Shown in pieces: positions 1 through 6,710 of a stretch of 33,191 nucleotides of DNA. Both the position numbers and the translations under genes were made by a program. The notes beneath the pieces are model-generated. The model made no database searches. It worked only from the letters and a program-made list of their open reading frames with translations, and was not told where the DNA came from. Origin of the DNA: Clostridiales bacterium (GTDB lineage: Bacteria; Bacillota; Clostridia; Christensenellales; Aristaeellaceae); assembly GCA_004554085.1 (NCBI GenBank), contig SFNY01000034.1, positions 1 through 33,191 of the forward strand, read 5' to 3'. Numbering within the stretch: the first letter of the stretch is position 1; each line of letters starts with the position of its first letter.

Positions 1-1472
1 ATCTCGTCGCCCTCGTGCACCAGGCAGCTGCCGCAGCCGACGCTCTCCTGAACGCCGTTGACGGAGTAGATCCAGCCCGACAGGTCGCCGTAGTCAAATT
101 CGTAGAGATAGTTGATGCCGTTGATGTAGGCCAGGTTCTCGGAGGAGCCCTGGTGCTCCATCTGAATGCCGAACTGGCGCACGGCGTAGGTCAGCACGTC
201 GTAGACGCTGTCGCCCTCGGCGAAGGCGATCTGCGTGCGCGGAAGGATCGTTCCGTCGGCGGGCGTGCTGCCGTTGTCGGCGCGACCGGCCACCGTGTCG
301 CAGCGGATCGTGAGCCAGACGCTGCCGCTGGGGTCAGAGGGCGCGGCGCTGGTGCTGTAATAGTCCTTCGCCGTCTCCACATGAATCATCTGTACCGCGA
401 AGAGCGCGATGGCAGTGAGCAGCAGCACGGAGATCAGCCGCTTGACGCGACCGTGACGGCGGATCAGTGAGAGTCCGCAGGCGATCACCGCGCAGGCGGC
501 AATGGTGATCCTCGCCCAGAACTTCCAGCTGTGCCGGACGGAATTTTGCAAAGCCGGGGCTTCAGAGAAGTCGAACAGACCGGAGTCGGGATTCGACAGG
601 GCGAACAGCGCGTGCAGCGCCTGAATTCCGGCGGTCTCGTTTTCGGCATCGTCCGGCAGGTGGCAGAAGCCGCCGGAGGGCAGGCGATAGGCAAGCAGCG
701 CGTCCACGACGCTGGTTCCGTTCTTGACAAACCGCGCGTCCGTCGCTGGATCGACGCCCAGGGCGCACAGCGCGATCACCACCTGCGCGGCGCTCTCGCA
801 GTTCACCTTGGCCATGCTCATGTAGCCGCCGCTGGCAAGCTGCTTTTCGGAGAGCAGATTGACGGCCTCATCGACGGCGGCGCGCAGCTCCGCAGTCTCC
901 ACGCCGCTTCCGGCCAGCGCTTGCAGGCACATAGCGGTGACGTCCACATCACTGTACTGGCCGGTCACCGCCCAGCTGCCGTCCGCCATGCGCAGCGAGA
1001 GCAGCTTTTCGACGATGCTCTCCGCGCTCCACAGCCCGGAGGGCACGCCGCAGTTGACGAGGTGCAGGCCGTAGATGTAGCTCATGACGCCCAGCTTGCC
1101 CACGGTATCGTCCACAAGGTTCTCCGGCAGCAGCTCTTTGCCGCCGCAGGCGATCAGCGCAAGGCCGCTGCGCTGGCGGGCGGTCACGCTGCGGATGCCG
1201 TCCCCGGCAACTGCTTCGGCGAGCTTCCGGGCGTAGGTGGAGTAATCCAGCTCCGGGTGCAGCCGCGGCAGCACGAACAGATAGTTGTCCGAATTGCTGC
1301 CCACACCGGCGCACAGCGCGCCGTCCAGCCATTCCTGGAGCGCGCTGCCGCTGTCTTGGGCATACGACAGAATGCCGTCGATGACATTCTGCGTATCAAC
1401 GACGGCACATGCGATGGGTGTGAGCGCAATCAGCAGCGCGACTGCGCAAAGAATTATGCGTTGCAGCTTCAT
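1..1472 (-). CDS. Surface protein: alpha/alpha-repeat domain plus DUF4430 (transcobalamin C-terminal-like) domain, partial (3' end outside window)
   Basis: Continuous minus-strand reading frame with no stop before the window edge; 490 residues are visible. Residues 1-23 form a signal peptide. Residues about 28-300 are helical with three spaced prenyltransferase/squalene-cyclase-like repeats, each led by a G-rich turn (DGSW at 165, SGGY at 215, SGGF at 266). Two membrane segments follow (about 318-337 and 345-363), joined by a basic loop (RRHGRVKR), which puts both soluble domains outside the cell. Residues 385-490 match the DUF4430 pattern, ending in SGWIYSVNG (465-473). Intrinsic factor and transcobalamin have the same order: an alpha6-alpha6 barrel, then this beta domain. 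It lies 6 nt after the upstream small gene and in the same cobalamin-riboswitch transcript. Capture of a corrinoid at the cell surface is therefore a reasonable inference, not shown. The start has only a weak ribosome site (GCGGA), consistent with translational coupling. Confidence 0.85.
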   Translation of the reverse strand, partial: MKLQRIILCAVALLIALTPIACAVVDTQNVIDGILSYAQDSGSALQEWLDGALCAGVGSNSDNYLFVLPRLHPELDYSTYARKLAEAVAGDGIRSVTARQRSGLALIACGGKELLPENLVDDTVGKLGVMSYIYGLHLVNCGVPSGLWSAESIVEKLLSLRMADGSWAVTGQYSDVDVTAMCLQALAGSGVETAELRAAVDEAVNLLSEKQLASGGYMSMAKVNCESAAQVVIALCALGVDPATDARFVKNGTSVVDALLAYRLPSGGFCHLPDDAENETAGIQALHALFALSNPDSGLFDFSEAPALQNSVRHSWKFWARITIAACAVIACGLSLIRRHGRVKRLISVLLLTAIALFAVQMIHVETAKDYYSTSAAPSDPSGSVWLTIRCDTVAGRADNGSTPADGTILPRTQIAFAEGDSVYDVLTYAVRQFGIQMEHQGSSENLAYINGINYLYEFDYGDLSGWIYSVNGVQESVGCGSCLVHEGDE

Positions 1473-1478
1473 TCCGCT

Positions 1479-2159
1479 TTATTTTACGGTGACGATGCAG
1501 ACCGGGGGAACCAGAATGGCGGAATCGGAGCGTGCGGAGATCAGGTATTCGCCCGCAGCTTCAATCGTGAACCGGGCCTTGCCCTCCGCGTCGGTGACGA
1601 TGTCGCTATCCTCGCCGTCGACGGTGAGAATCGCGCCCTCCACCGGCAGGCTGACGGGATTCCAGTTCTCATCGAAGGTCATCATGTTCAGGGTCAGCTC
1701 GACCTCTGCGCCCGCTTCCATCTCCACGGCAACACAGTCAAAGGCACAGTAGGTATCCGACCAGGTCTCCAGATCGGTGTAGACGAAGGCGTTGAGGTAG
1801 TCGCCGTCGGCCACGGGATCCAGAAGGCTGTAAGCGGAGACATCGTTGAGGTAGTAGCCGTAGCTGCCGCCGTTCTCCTCGCCCCAGAGCTTGGAGATGC
1901 TCAGGCCGTAGCCCATGTCCGCAGCGGCGTAGCCCGCCTCGGCGCCGCCCTCGTAGGCGGCCTCATGGGCGGCATAGAGCGCGTCGTTGATGGAGAGCGC
2001 GCCGTCCGCATCGACGTCGGTTACATCGATGGCGGCGTTGACCATGACCAGCTGGCCCTGACCGTCGGCGATGGTCACGTACACGGTCTCGGCGACGGCT
2101 GCGCCGCAGAGTGCCAGCGCCAGCAGGGCGCAAAGGAATGCAATGGCGTACTTCTTCAT
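1479..2159 (-). CDS. Small secreted protein with EF-hand/dockerin-like loop and beta domains, first gene after the cobalamin riboswitch
   Basis: 226 residues starting at ATG 2159 behind a perfect AGGAGG; the frame remains open upstream, but that stretch is riboswitch RNA. Residues 1-23 are a signal peptide ending AVA-E. Residues 48-59 form a DxDxDG...D calcium-loop pattern (D48, D50, D52, G53, D59), as in dockerins or EF-hands. Residues about 90-127 contain a GSYGYYLND segment and a DPVADGDY segment that recall the YSVNG region of DUF4430 domains. The C-terminal 60 residues look like an Ig-like beta-sandwich (VEGAILTVDGE, TDAEGKARF). There is no membrane anchor or sorting signal, so it is probably released or held by its partner, the gene 6 nt downstream. 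Regulation by cobalamin follows from the riboswitch. A corrinoid-related function is inference; the fold assignment is moderate. Confidence 0.8.
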   Translation of the reverse strand: MKKYAIAFLCALLALALCGAAVAETVYVTIADGQGQLVMVNAAIDVTDVDADGALSINDALYAAHEAAYEGGAEAGYAAADMGYGLSISKLWGEENGGSYGYYLNDVSAYSLLDPVADGDYLNAFVYTDLETWSDTYCAFDCVAVEMEAGAEVELTLNMMTFDENWNPVSLPVEGAILTVDGEDSDIVTDAEGKARFTIEAAGEYLISARSDSAILVPPVCIVTVK

Positions 2160-2212
2160 GATTGTTTCCTCCTGTAAGTCGCATTTGCAGGCATATTCAG
2201 GCCGCAAAGCAG

Positions 2213-2255
2213 AAAAAAACGCCGATGCCGCCTTGTGGCGAACCAGCGCAAATCT
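2213..2255 (-). terminator. Putative terminator in the expression platform of the cobalamin riboswitch
   Basis: In the minus-strand RNA, CGCTG pairs with CGGCG, enclosing an inner CGCC-ACAA-GGCG hairpin, and a run of seven U follows at once (2219-2213). It lies between the aptamer and the first gene of the operon, where a conditional terminator is expected. Two more hairpins lie between aptamer and terminator: AGCCGC-GCAA-GCGGCT near 2330-2350 and TGCGGG...CCCGCA near 2275-2290. Which of them acts as antiterminator cannot be decided by eye. Confidence 0.55.
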
Positions 2256-2351
2256 CCCTGGATGTGAATGCGGGACAGGCCCGCACCGCAATGCCAAAGG
2301 CTGCGCTTTCCCTGCCCGAAAACGTCTGCCCGAGCCGCTTGCGCGGCTGAA

Positions 2352-2457
2352 TTCTTGCATGGCTCCGGGAAGCCCGGCTTATGCCCCTGCGGACAATTAC
2401 GGTAATGGCGGTTGTGACGGATTCGCACCGTACTTCCCCCGGCAACCCTGCAAATTC
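2352..2457 (-). promoter_or_regulatory. Cobalamin (B12) riboswitch aptamer
   Basis: On the minus strand the RNA contains the B12-element core: GGGGGAAG, then GGTGCGAATCC (2429-2419), then ACAACCGCC and a CCGTAA segment, and near the 3' end GGAGCCATGCA, resembling the AGCCACTG box. TTGCA (2454-2450) and TGCAA (2359-2355) can close the aptamer as P1. The aptamer lies about 15-20 nt after the predicted transcription start and about 200 nt before the first gene. Expression of the two downstream genes should fall when adenosylcobalamin or a related corrinoid is plentiful. Exact boundaries are approximate. Confidence 0.88.
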
Positions 2458-2477
2458 ATTTATCCGGATTCAATTTG

Positions 2478-2506
2478 ATTCTAACATGATGCTGCAAAAA
2501 TGTCAA
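2478..2506 (-). promoter_or_regulatory. Sigma-A promoter of the B12-riboswitch operon
   Basis: TTGACA (2506-2501), a 17-nt spacer and TAGAAT (2483-2478). Transcription would start near 2471, directly upstream of the riboswitch, giving a leader of about 310 nt. Confidence 0.85.
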
Positions 2507-2555
2507 TGCGGATGCAGTTAAGTTTCCACTTGAGGGGCAAAAACCTGCAATTTGG

Positions 2556-3287
2556 TTACAGTTCGATGTTGTTCAGCACGTAGGTGAGAAATTCCTTGTT
2601 GGAGGGACAGTGGGGCAGCTTGTGGTCCAAGCCGCCATTGTGGTAGGCAGTGCTGATGGCGTTGCGCATGGAGCGTTCGATGCGTGAGGGCGTGGTGTTC
2701 ATGCTCCGCGAAATCTCCAGATAGAGGCCCCGGGAGAGGTTGCGCAGTAGCGTGCTGTCCTGATGGGCGAGGCGAACGCCCTCGGTGAGATACCGACAGC
2801 CGATGAGCTTGGACGGAATGCCCAGGGAAACGAGGTAATTGTGGATGTGCGCCTCGACGTGCGTCTGGTCGGCGCTGTCCAGCGCGATGGCGCTGCTCAG
2901 CCGCTTTATGTCGCGGTGCATCTTCGTACAGGAGACGATCACCGGATGCAGCGTGTGCAGCTCGATGGGCTTGAACAGCAGATAACTCGCCCCGTAGACG
3001 CGCGTCGCTTCCAGGGCGACGTCGGAATAGAAGCGCGTGCAGCAGATCGTGGTTGGCGGGTCGGGGAGATCGTTGATGGCGCGCAGCAGGGAAATCCCGT
3101 CCAGACCGGGCAGGACGAGATCGAACAGCACCGCGTCGGGATGCAGGCTCTTGATTTTTTGCAGCGCATCCTGGCCGTTGTGCTCCACCGCGACGATTTC
3201 GATGTCCGGGTAGATCTTGAAGAAGCGGCACAGCTGCTCCGTAAATTGTACATCTGCATCCACGATTGCAAGCCGCGTTTTATCCAT
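2556..3287 (-). CDS. spo0A: Spo0A, sporulation master response regulator
   Basis: 243 residues. The N-terminal receiver has the acidic patch D10/D12, phosphoacceptor D56 in VLFDLVLP and a conserved lysine in LLFKP. The C-terminal 110 residues match the Spo0A DNA-binding domain (LGIPSKLIGCRYL, then TPSRIERSMRNAI). Phosphorylated Spo0A binds 0A boxes and commits clostridia and bacilli to sporulation. ATG 3287 was chosen over the in-frame GTG at 3296 because the AGGC ribosome site is about 9 nt from ATG but touches the GTG. It is a short, rather diverged member: B. subtilis Spo0A has 267 residues and the interdomain linker is short here. It has its own promoter immediately after the spoIIP stop codon; no spoIVB neighbour is seen. 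Confidence 0.93.
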   Translation of the reverse strand: MDKTRLAIVDADVQFTEQLCRFFKIYPDIEIVAVEHNGQDALQKIKSLHPDAVLFDLVLPGLDGISLLRAINDLPDPPTTICCTRFYSDVALEATRVYGASYLLFKPIELHTLHPVIVSCTKMHRDIKRLSSAIALDSADQTHVEAHIHNYLVSLGIPSKLIGCRYLTEGVRLAHQDSTLLRNLSRGLYLEISRSMNTTPSRIERSMRNAISTAYHNGGLDHKLPHCPSNKEFLTYVLNNIEL

Positions 3288-3329
3288 AACAATCACGCCT
3301 ATTAGAAGTAATTCTATCTTTTTAGAATT

Positions 3330-3358
3330 ATCATACCATGCGGCGGTACATTTGTCAA
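3330..3358 (-). promoter_or_regulatory. Sigma-A promoter of spo0A
   Basis: TTGACA (3358-3353), a 17-nt spacer and TATGAT (3335-3330). A perfect inverted repeat, ATTCTA-N6-TAGAAT (3311-3328), begins just after the -10 box, where a repressor or an RNA hairpin could act. Confidence 0.85.
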
Positions 3359-3359
3359 T

Positions 3360-4253
3360 TTAAGCGAGGGAATTGAGCACGGCATCGATTGCCCGGGCGA
3401 GGTAGGGGACGGAGTTCAGCGCCTGGGCGAGGGTGTTCTGGTTATGGCCGACCTCGACCAGCATCGCATGTCCACCGATGTGCTGGTTGTGCCGTCCGCG
3501 CTTAACGTTGACGTTCCGGCACAGACCGGGGAAGGCTGCGTTGATCTCGCCGGTGATCCTCTGCGCGAAGGCCAGGTTTGCCGCGTAGTCGGCGCGCTGA
3601 TCCTCGGGATAGTTGTCGCCGCGCCCCACCAGCAGCATGAGCTGCGCGCAGCTTGTCCCATCCGGCGCTTCGATCCCGATGGGCAGCCCCTCGGAGTATG
3701 CGTCGCGGTGCAGATCGATCACCAGGTCAAATTCTTCGTCATAGGACTTCAGCAGTTCCAGCGCGCGCACGTAGGAGGAGCTCAGGTCGTCCCGTTCGTT
3801 GTCCGTGACGTCGTGGGTCACGCAATAGCCCAGTTCGGTCAGCGCCTCCGCGAGAGCCTGACCGACGCGCACTACGCTGTGCTGCTCGTCGGCGGTGCGC
3901 CAGGCCTCGACGGCTTCGTAGGGATCGGCGGGGTCCTGGGCGTAGGCCTCGTGGGTGTGGGTATGGTAGATCAGGATCGTCCTGGCATCCAACGATGCGA
4001 CAGGCTCGGGGGTATCGGCGATGACCTCGATCGTCAGTCCGCCCGACGCAGCGGAGGCAAAGGTCTGCAAAACCTTTGCCTCTTCGGTCTCCGTGACGAT
4101 CGCGGAAGTTGCGCCTGCAAGCCCGGCGTCGGCGGAGACGCTGCGGTCGGTCGAAAGCTCCTGAATCAGGATGAAGGCGAGCACCGCCGCCAGCAGAAGC
4201 ACCGCGATTGCCAGCAGCAGATGGGAACCCTTGATGACCTTGAAGCGAACCAT
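3360..4253 (-). CDS. spoIIP: SpoIIP-family peptidoglycan hydrolase (stage II sporulation protein P)
   Basis: 297 residues from ATG 4253 with an excellent ribosome site (AGGGGGTGA). One N-terminal membrane segment (about residues 11-31) is followed by an extracytoplasmic low-complexity linker and the SpoIIP catalytic domain. Family motifs are clear: ILIYHTHTHEAY with the zinc-ligand and catalytic His/Glu cluster, then DLVIDLHRDA, and finally AMLVEVGHNQNT. SpoIIP is an amidase/endopeptidase that works with SpoIID and SpoIIM during forespore engulfment. A SpoIID-domain gene lies at the other end of this window. The likely sigma-E promoter upstream fits mother-cell expression. B. subtilis SpoIIP is longer (about 400 residues); here the N-terminal linker is short. 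Confidence 0.9.
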   Translation of the reverse strand: MVRFKVIKGSHLLLAIAVLLLAAVLAFILIQELSTDRSVSADAGLAGATSAIVTETEEAKVLQTFASAASGGLTIEVIADTPEPVASLDARTILIYHTHTHEAYAQDPADPYEAVEAWRTADEQHSVVRVGQALAEALTELGYCVTHDVTDNERDDLSSSYVRALELLKSYDEEFDLVIDLHRDAYSEGLPIGIEAPDGTSCAQLMLLVGRGDNYPEDQRADYAANLAFAQRITGEINAAFPGLCRNVNVKRGRHNQHIGGHAMLVEVGHNQNTLAQALNSVPYLARAIDAVLNSLA

Positions 4254-4277
4254 GATTTCACCCCCTTGCGTAATTCT

Positions 4278-4306
4278 ATTGTATGGTTGGCGCAGAAAGA
4301 ATAGCA
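4278..4306 (-). promoter_or_regulatory. Sigma-E-like promoter of spoIIP
   Basis: CATACAAT (4285-4278) matches the sigma-E -10 consensus CATACAnT exactly. TGCTATT (4306-4300) sits 14 nt upstream and agrees at about five of seven positions with the -35 consensus. No sigma-A hexamers overlap it. Confidence 0.65.
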
Positions 4307-4450
4307 CCTAGCGCGTCGCATGCACGCGATGCAGAACGCAAAAATGCAAGTCCGACAGTGCCGCCGGTGATAAAAAAGAGCAGCAGTTCTTCAAATTGCT
4401 GCATCTGCCGGCCAATTTAGATTAAAAATTGCAGTCTGTGCCATATTTGC

Positions 4451-4479
4451 TTGCAAATGTGCGGAAAAAAGGGTATAAT
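4451..4479 (+). promoter_or_regulatory. Sigma-A promoter of the rpiR-type/flavoprotein operon
   Basis: TTGCAA (4451-4456), a 17-nt spacer and TATAAT (4474-4479). A small perfect inverted repeat, ATCGC-GCGT-GCGAT (4489-4502), lies at the expected transcription start and could be an operator, perhaps for the regulator itself. Confidence 0.82.
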
Positions 4480-4529
4480 AATTGCATTATCGCGCGTGCG
4501 ATTATTCAAAATCGGAGGTTGTTGACAAG

Positions 4530-5414
4530 ATGGATAACGCGCAGGAACTGATCCAGCGATTGAATCATAGCGGCAAGAAGCTCTCCAAGAGCCATCGCCG
4601 CATTGCGGAATGCATCGTCACCCATTATGACAAGGTTGTTTTTATGACGGCGTCCAAGCTCGGCGAGTACGTGGGCGTGTCCGAGTCCACGGTGGTGCGC
4701 TTTGCGGCGGCTCTCGGCTACAGCGGATATCCGCAGCTGCAGAAGGCGCTGCAGGAGCTGCTGCGCCACCGGCTGACGGCCTCTCAGCGCTTTGAGCTGA
4801 CCAACGACATGGATCACGTTCAAGTGCTGAACAAGGTGCTGAAGGCGGACATCCAGAACATCCGATCCACGCTGGACGAGATCGACATCTCCTCATTTGA
4901 GCGCGCCATCGATATGATCCTTCAGGCGCGGCAGATCTACGTGATGGGCCTGCGCTCCTCCGCGCCGATTGCGGAGTTCTTCGTGCACTATCTGAAGTTC
5001 ATCTTCTCCAACGTGCGCGTGGTCACCTCCGGCGTCAGCGACGTATTTGAACAGCTCTCCCGCATCGGCGAGGGCGATCTGCTGATCGGCATCTCCTTCC
5101 CGCGCTACGCCTCCCGATCCATCGAGGCCATGGATTTTGCCCGCAAGCAGGGCGCTTCGCTGATCGCCATCACCGACGGCCCGCTCTCGCCGCTACACTC
5201 CACGGCGGACATATGCCTGATGGCCAAGAGCGATATGTCCTCCTTCGTGGACTCCTTCGCCGCGCCACTGTCGCTGATCAACGCGCTGATCGTGGCGCTG
5301 GGCCAGCGCAGGCGCACCGAGGTCTCCGAGTATTTCAACAAGATGGAGAAGATCTGGGCGGAGTACGACGTGTATCTCGCGAAGAATGCCGAACTGACCG
5401 GGGAGAAAAAGTAA
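4530..5414 (+). CDS. MurR/RpiR-family transcriptional regulator (HTH-SIS)
   Basis: 294 residues. Residues 1-77 form the RpiR N-terminal helix-turn-helix (KLGEYVGVSESTVVRFAAALGYSGY). Residues about 120-265 form a SIS sugar-phosphate-binding domain with MGLRSSAPIA and LLIGISFPRY segments. Such regulators sense phosphosugars and repress or activate sugar and amino-sugar genes. No sugar-uptake gene is adjacent, so the target is unknown. ATG 4530 was chosen; GGAGG lies 11 nt upstream, slightly far, and the longer in-frame start at 4482 lies inside the initially transcribed region without a ribosome site. The stop codon abuts the ATG of the next gene, so the two are co-transcribed. Confidence 0.9.
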   Translation: MDNAQELIQRLNHSGKKLSKSHRRIAECIVTHYDKVVFMTASKLGEYVGVSESTVVRFAAALGYSGYPQLQKALQELLRHRLTASQRFELTNDMDHVQVLNKVLKADIQNIRSTLDEIDISSFERAIDMILQARQIYVMGLRSSAPIAEFFVHYLKFIFSNVRVVTSGVSDVFEQLSRIGEGDLLIGISFPRYASRSIEAMDFARKQGASLIAITDGPLSPLHSTADICLMAKSDMSSFVDSFAAPLSLINALIVALGQRRRTEVSEYFNKMEKIWAEYDVYLAKNAELTGEKK

Positions 5415-6710
5415 ATGCAGACGAAAAGAATCTTGGTAATCGGCGGAGGCGCAGCCGGCATGCTGGCTGCGCTCTTTGCGGCCAGAGGCGGCGCGTCGGT
5501 CACGCTCATCGAGCGCAATGAGAAGCTGGGCAAGAAAATATACATCACGGGAAAGGGCCGCTGCAACCTGACCAACACCGCGGAGCCGGAGGACTTCCTC
5601 CGTGAGGTGGTACGCAACCCGCGCTTCATGTACGCGGCGTTCGCGGCCTTTGACAACCGCGACATGATGGAACTGATGGAGAAGCTGGGCGTTCCGCTGA
5701 AGGTGGAGCGCGGAAACCGGGTCTTTCCGGTCTCCGATCGCGCCAGCGACGTGACCGCTGCGCTTCGCCGGGAGCTGGAGCGGCTGGGCGTAAGGATTCA
5801 CTATGAATCCCGCGTCGCGCATCTGGTGATCGAGAGCGGACGGTGCTGCGGCGCGATTATGCAGAACGGCGAGCGCGTCGGAGCCGACGCGGTCATTCTC
5901 TGCACCGGCGGCGCAAGCTATCCGCTGACCGGCTCCACCGGCGACGGCTATGCGCTTGCACAGGAGGCGGGGCACAGCATTCAGAAGCCGCTGCCGGCTC
6001 TGGTGCCCATCGAAACGAAGGAGAGCTGGCCCTCCACACTGTCCGGACTTTCGCTGAAAAATGTGGCGCTGCGGGCCTGGAAGACCGGAGGCAAGAAGAA
6101 AAAGTACTTCTACGACGAGCAGGGCGAGATGCTCTTTACGCACTTTGGAATCAGTGGGCCGCTGGCGCTGACGCTGTCCAGCAGCATGCCCGAGGAGCTG
6201 GAGGACGTGCGCATGGCCATCGACCTGAAGCCCGCGCTGGACGAACAGCCGCTGGACGCGCGGCTCCTGCGGGACTTCCATGCGCTCTCACGCAAGCAGC
6301 TGACCGCAGTGATGGACGGCTTGGTGCCGCACAACCTCGGCCAGCAGATTCTGCTGCTGGCGAAGATCTCCCCGCAGACGCCGGTCAACAGCGTGACCCA
6401 GGCACAGCGCGCAACGATTCTGCAGCTGCTGAAGGCGCTGCCGCTGACGCCAAAAAAGCTGCGCGGTTTCGAGGAGGCCATCGTCACCCGCGGCGGCGTG
6501 ACCGTGCGCGAGGTCAACCCCTCTACGATGGAGTCCAAGCTGACGCCCGGGCTGTACTTTGCCGGGGAACTGCTGGATCTGGATGCGCACACCGGCGGCT
6601 TCAACCTGCAAATTGCCTTTTCGACGGGCGCATTGGCCGGCCGCAGCGCTGCGGAAGCCATCTGTTTTGCGTCCGCTTTTATTCAGACTTCGGTATGTTT
6701 TCGGATTTGA
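5415..6710 (+). CDS. NAD(P)/FAD-dependent oxidoreductase, BaiN/HI0933 (YhiN) family
   Basis: 431 residues, starting directly after the stop of the regulator (TAAATG). The N-terminus is a Rossmann dinucleotide fold (LVIGGGAAGMLAA, residues 6-19). The family motifs GRCNLTN, GGASYPLTGSTGDGY and, near the C-terminus, GGFNLQIAFSTGALAG are all present. The family is very widespread and mostly uncharacterised; one member, BaiN, reduces bile-acid intermediates, but this does not define the substrate here. A cytosolic flavoprotein reductase is the safe call. The last 32 bp overlap the convergent AAA ATPase gene; the tail after RSAAEA is not conserved-looking. Confidence 0.88.
   Translation: MQTKRILVIGGGAAGMLAALFAARGGASVTLIERNEKLGKKIYITGKGRCNLTNTAEPEDFLREVVRNPRFMYAAFAAFDNRDMMELMEKLGVPLKVERGNRVFPVSDRASDVTAALRRELERLGVRIHYESRVAHLVIESGRCCGAIMQNGERVGADAVILCTGGASYPLTGSTGDGYALAQEAGHSIQKPLPALVPIETKESWPSTLSGLSLKNVALRAWKTGGKKKKYFYDEQGEMLFTHFGISGPLALTLSSSMPEELEDVRMAIDLKPALDEQPLDARLLRDFHALSRKQLTAVMDGLVPHNLGQQILLLAKISPQTPVNSVTQAQRATILQLLKALPLTPKKLRGFEEAIVTRGGVTVREVNPSTMESKLTPGLYFAGELLDLDAHTGGFNLQIAFSTGALAGRSAAEAICFASAFIQTSVCFRI

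Noticed and set aside
531..2177. Long plus-strand open frame of 548 codons
   Set aside because: It is antisense to the B12-switched genes and lies in the frame that GC-rich codon use keeps open; composition is repetitive Ala/Gly/His/Val with no domain.
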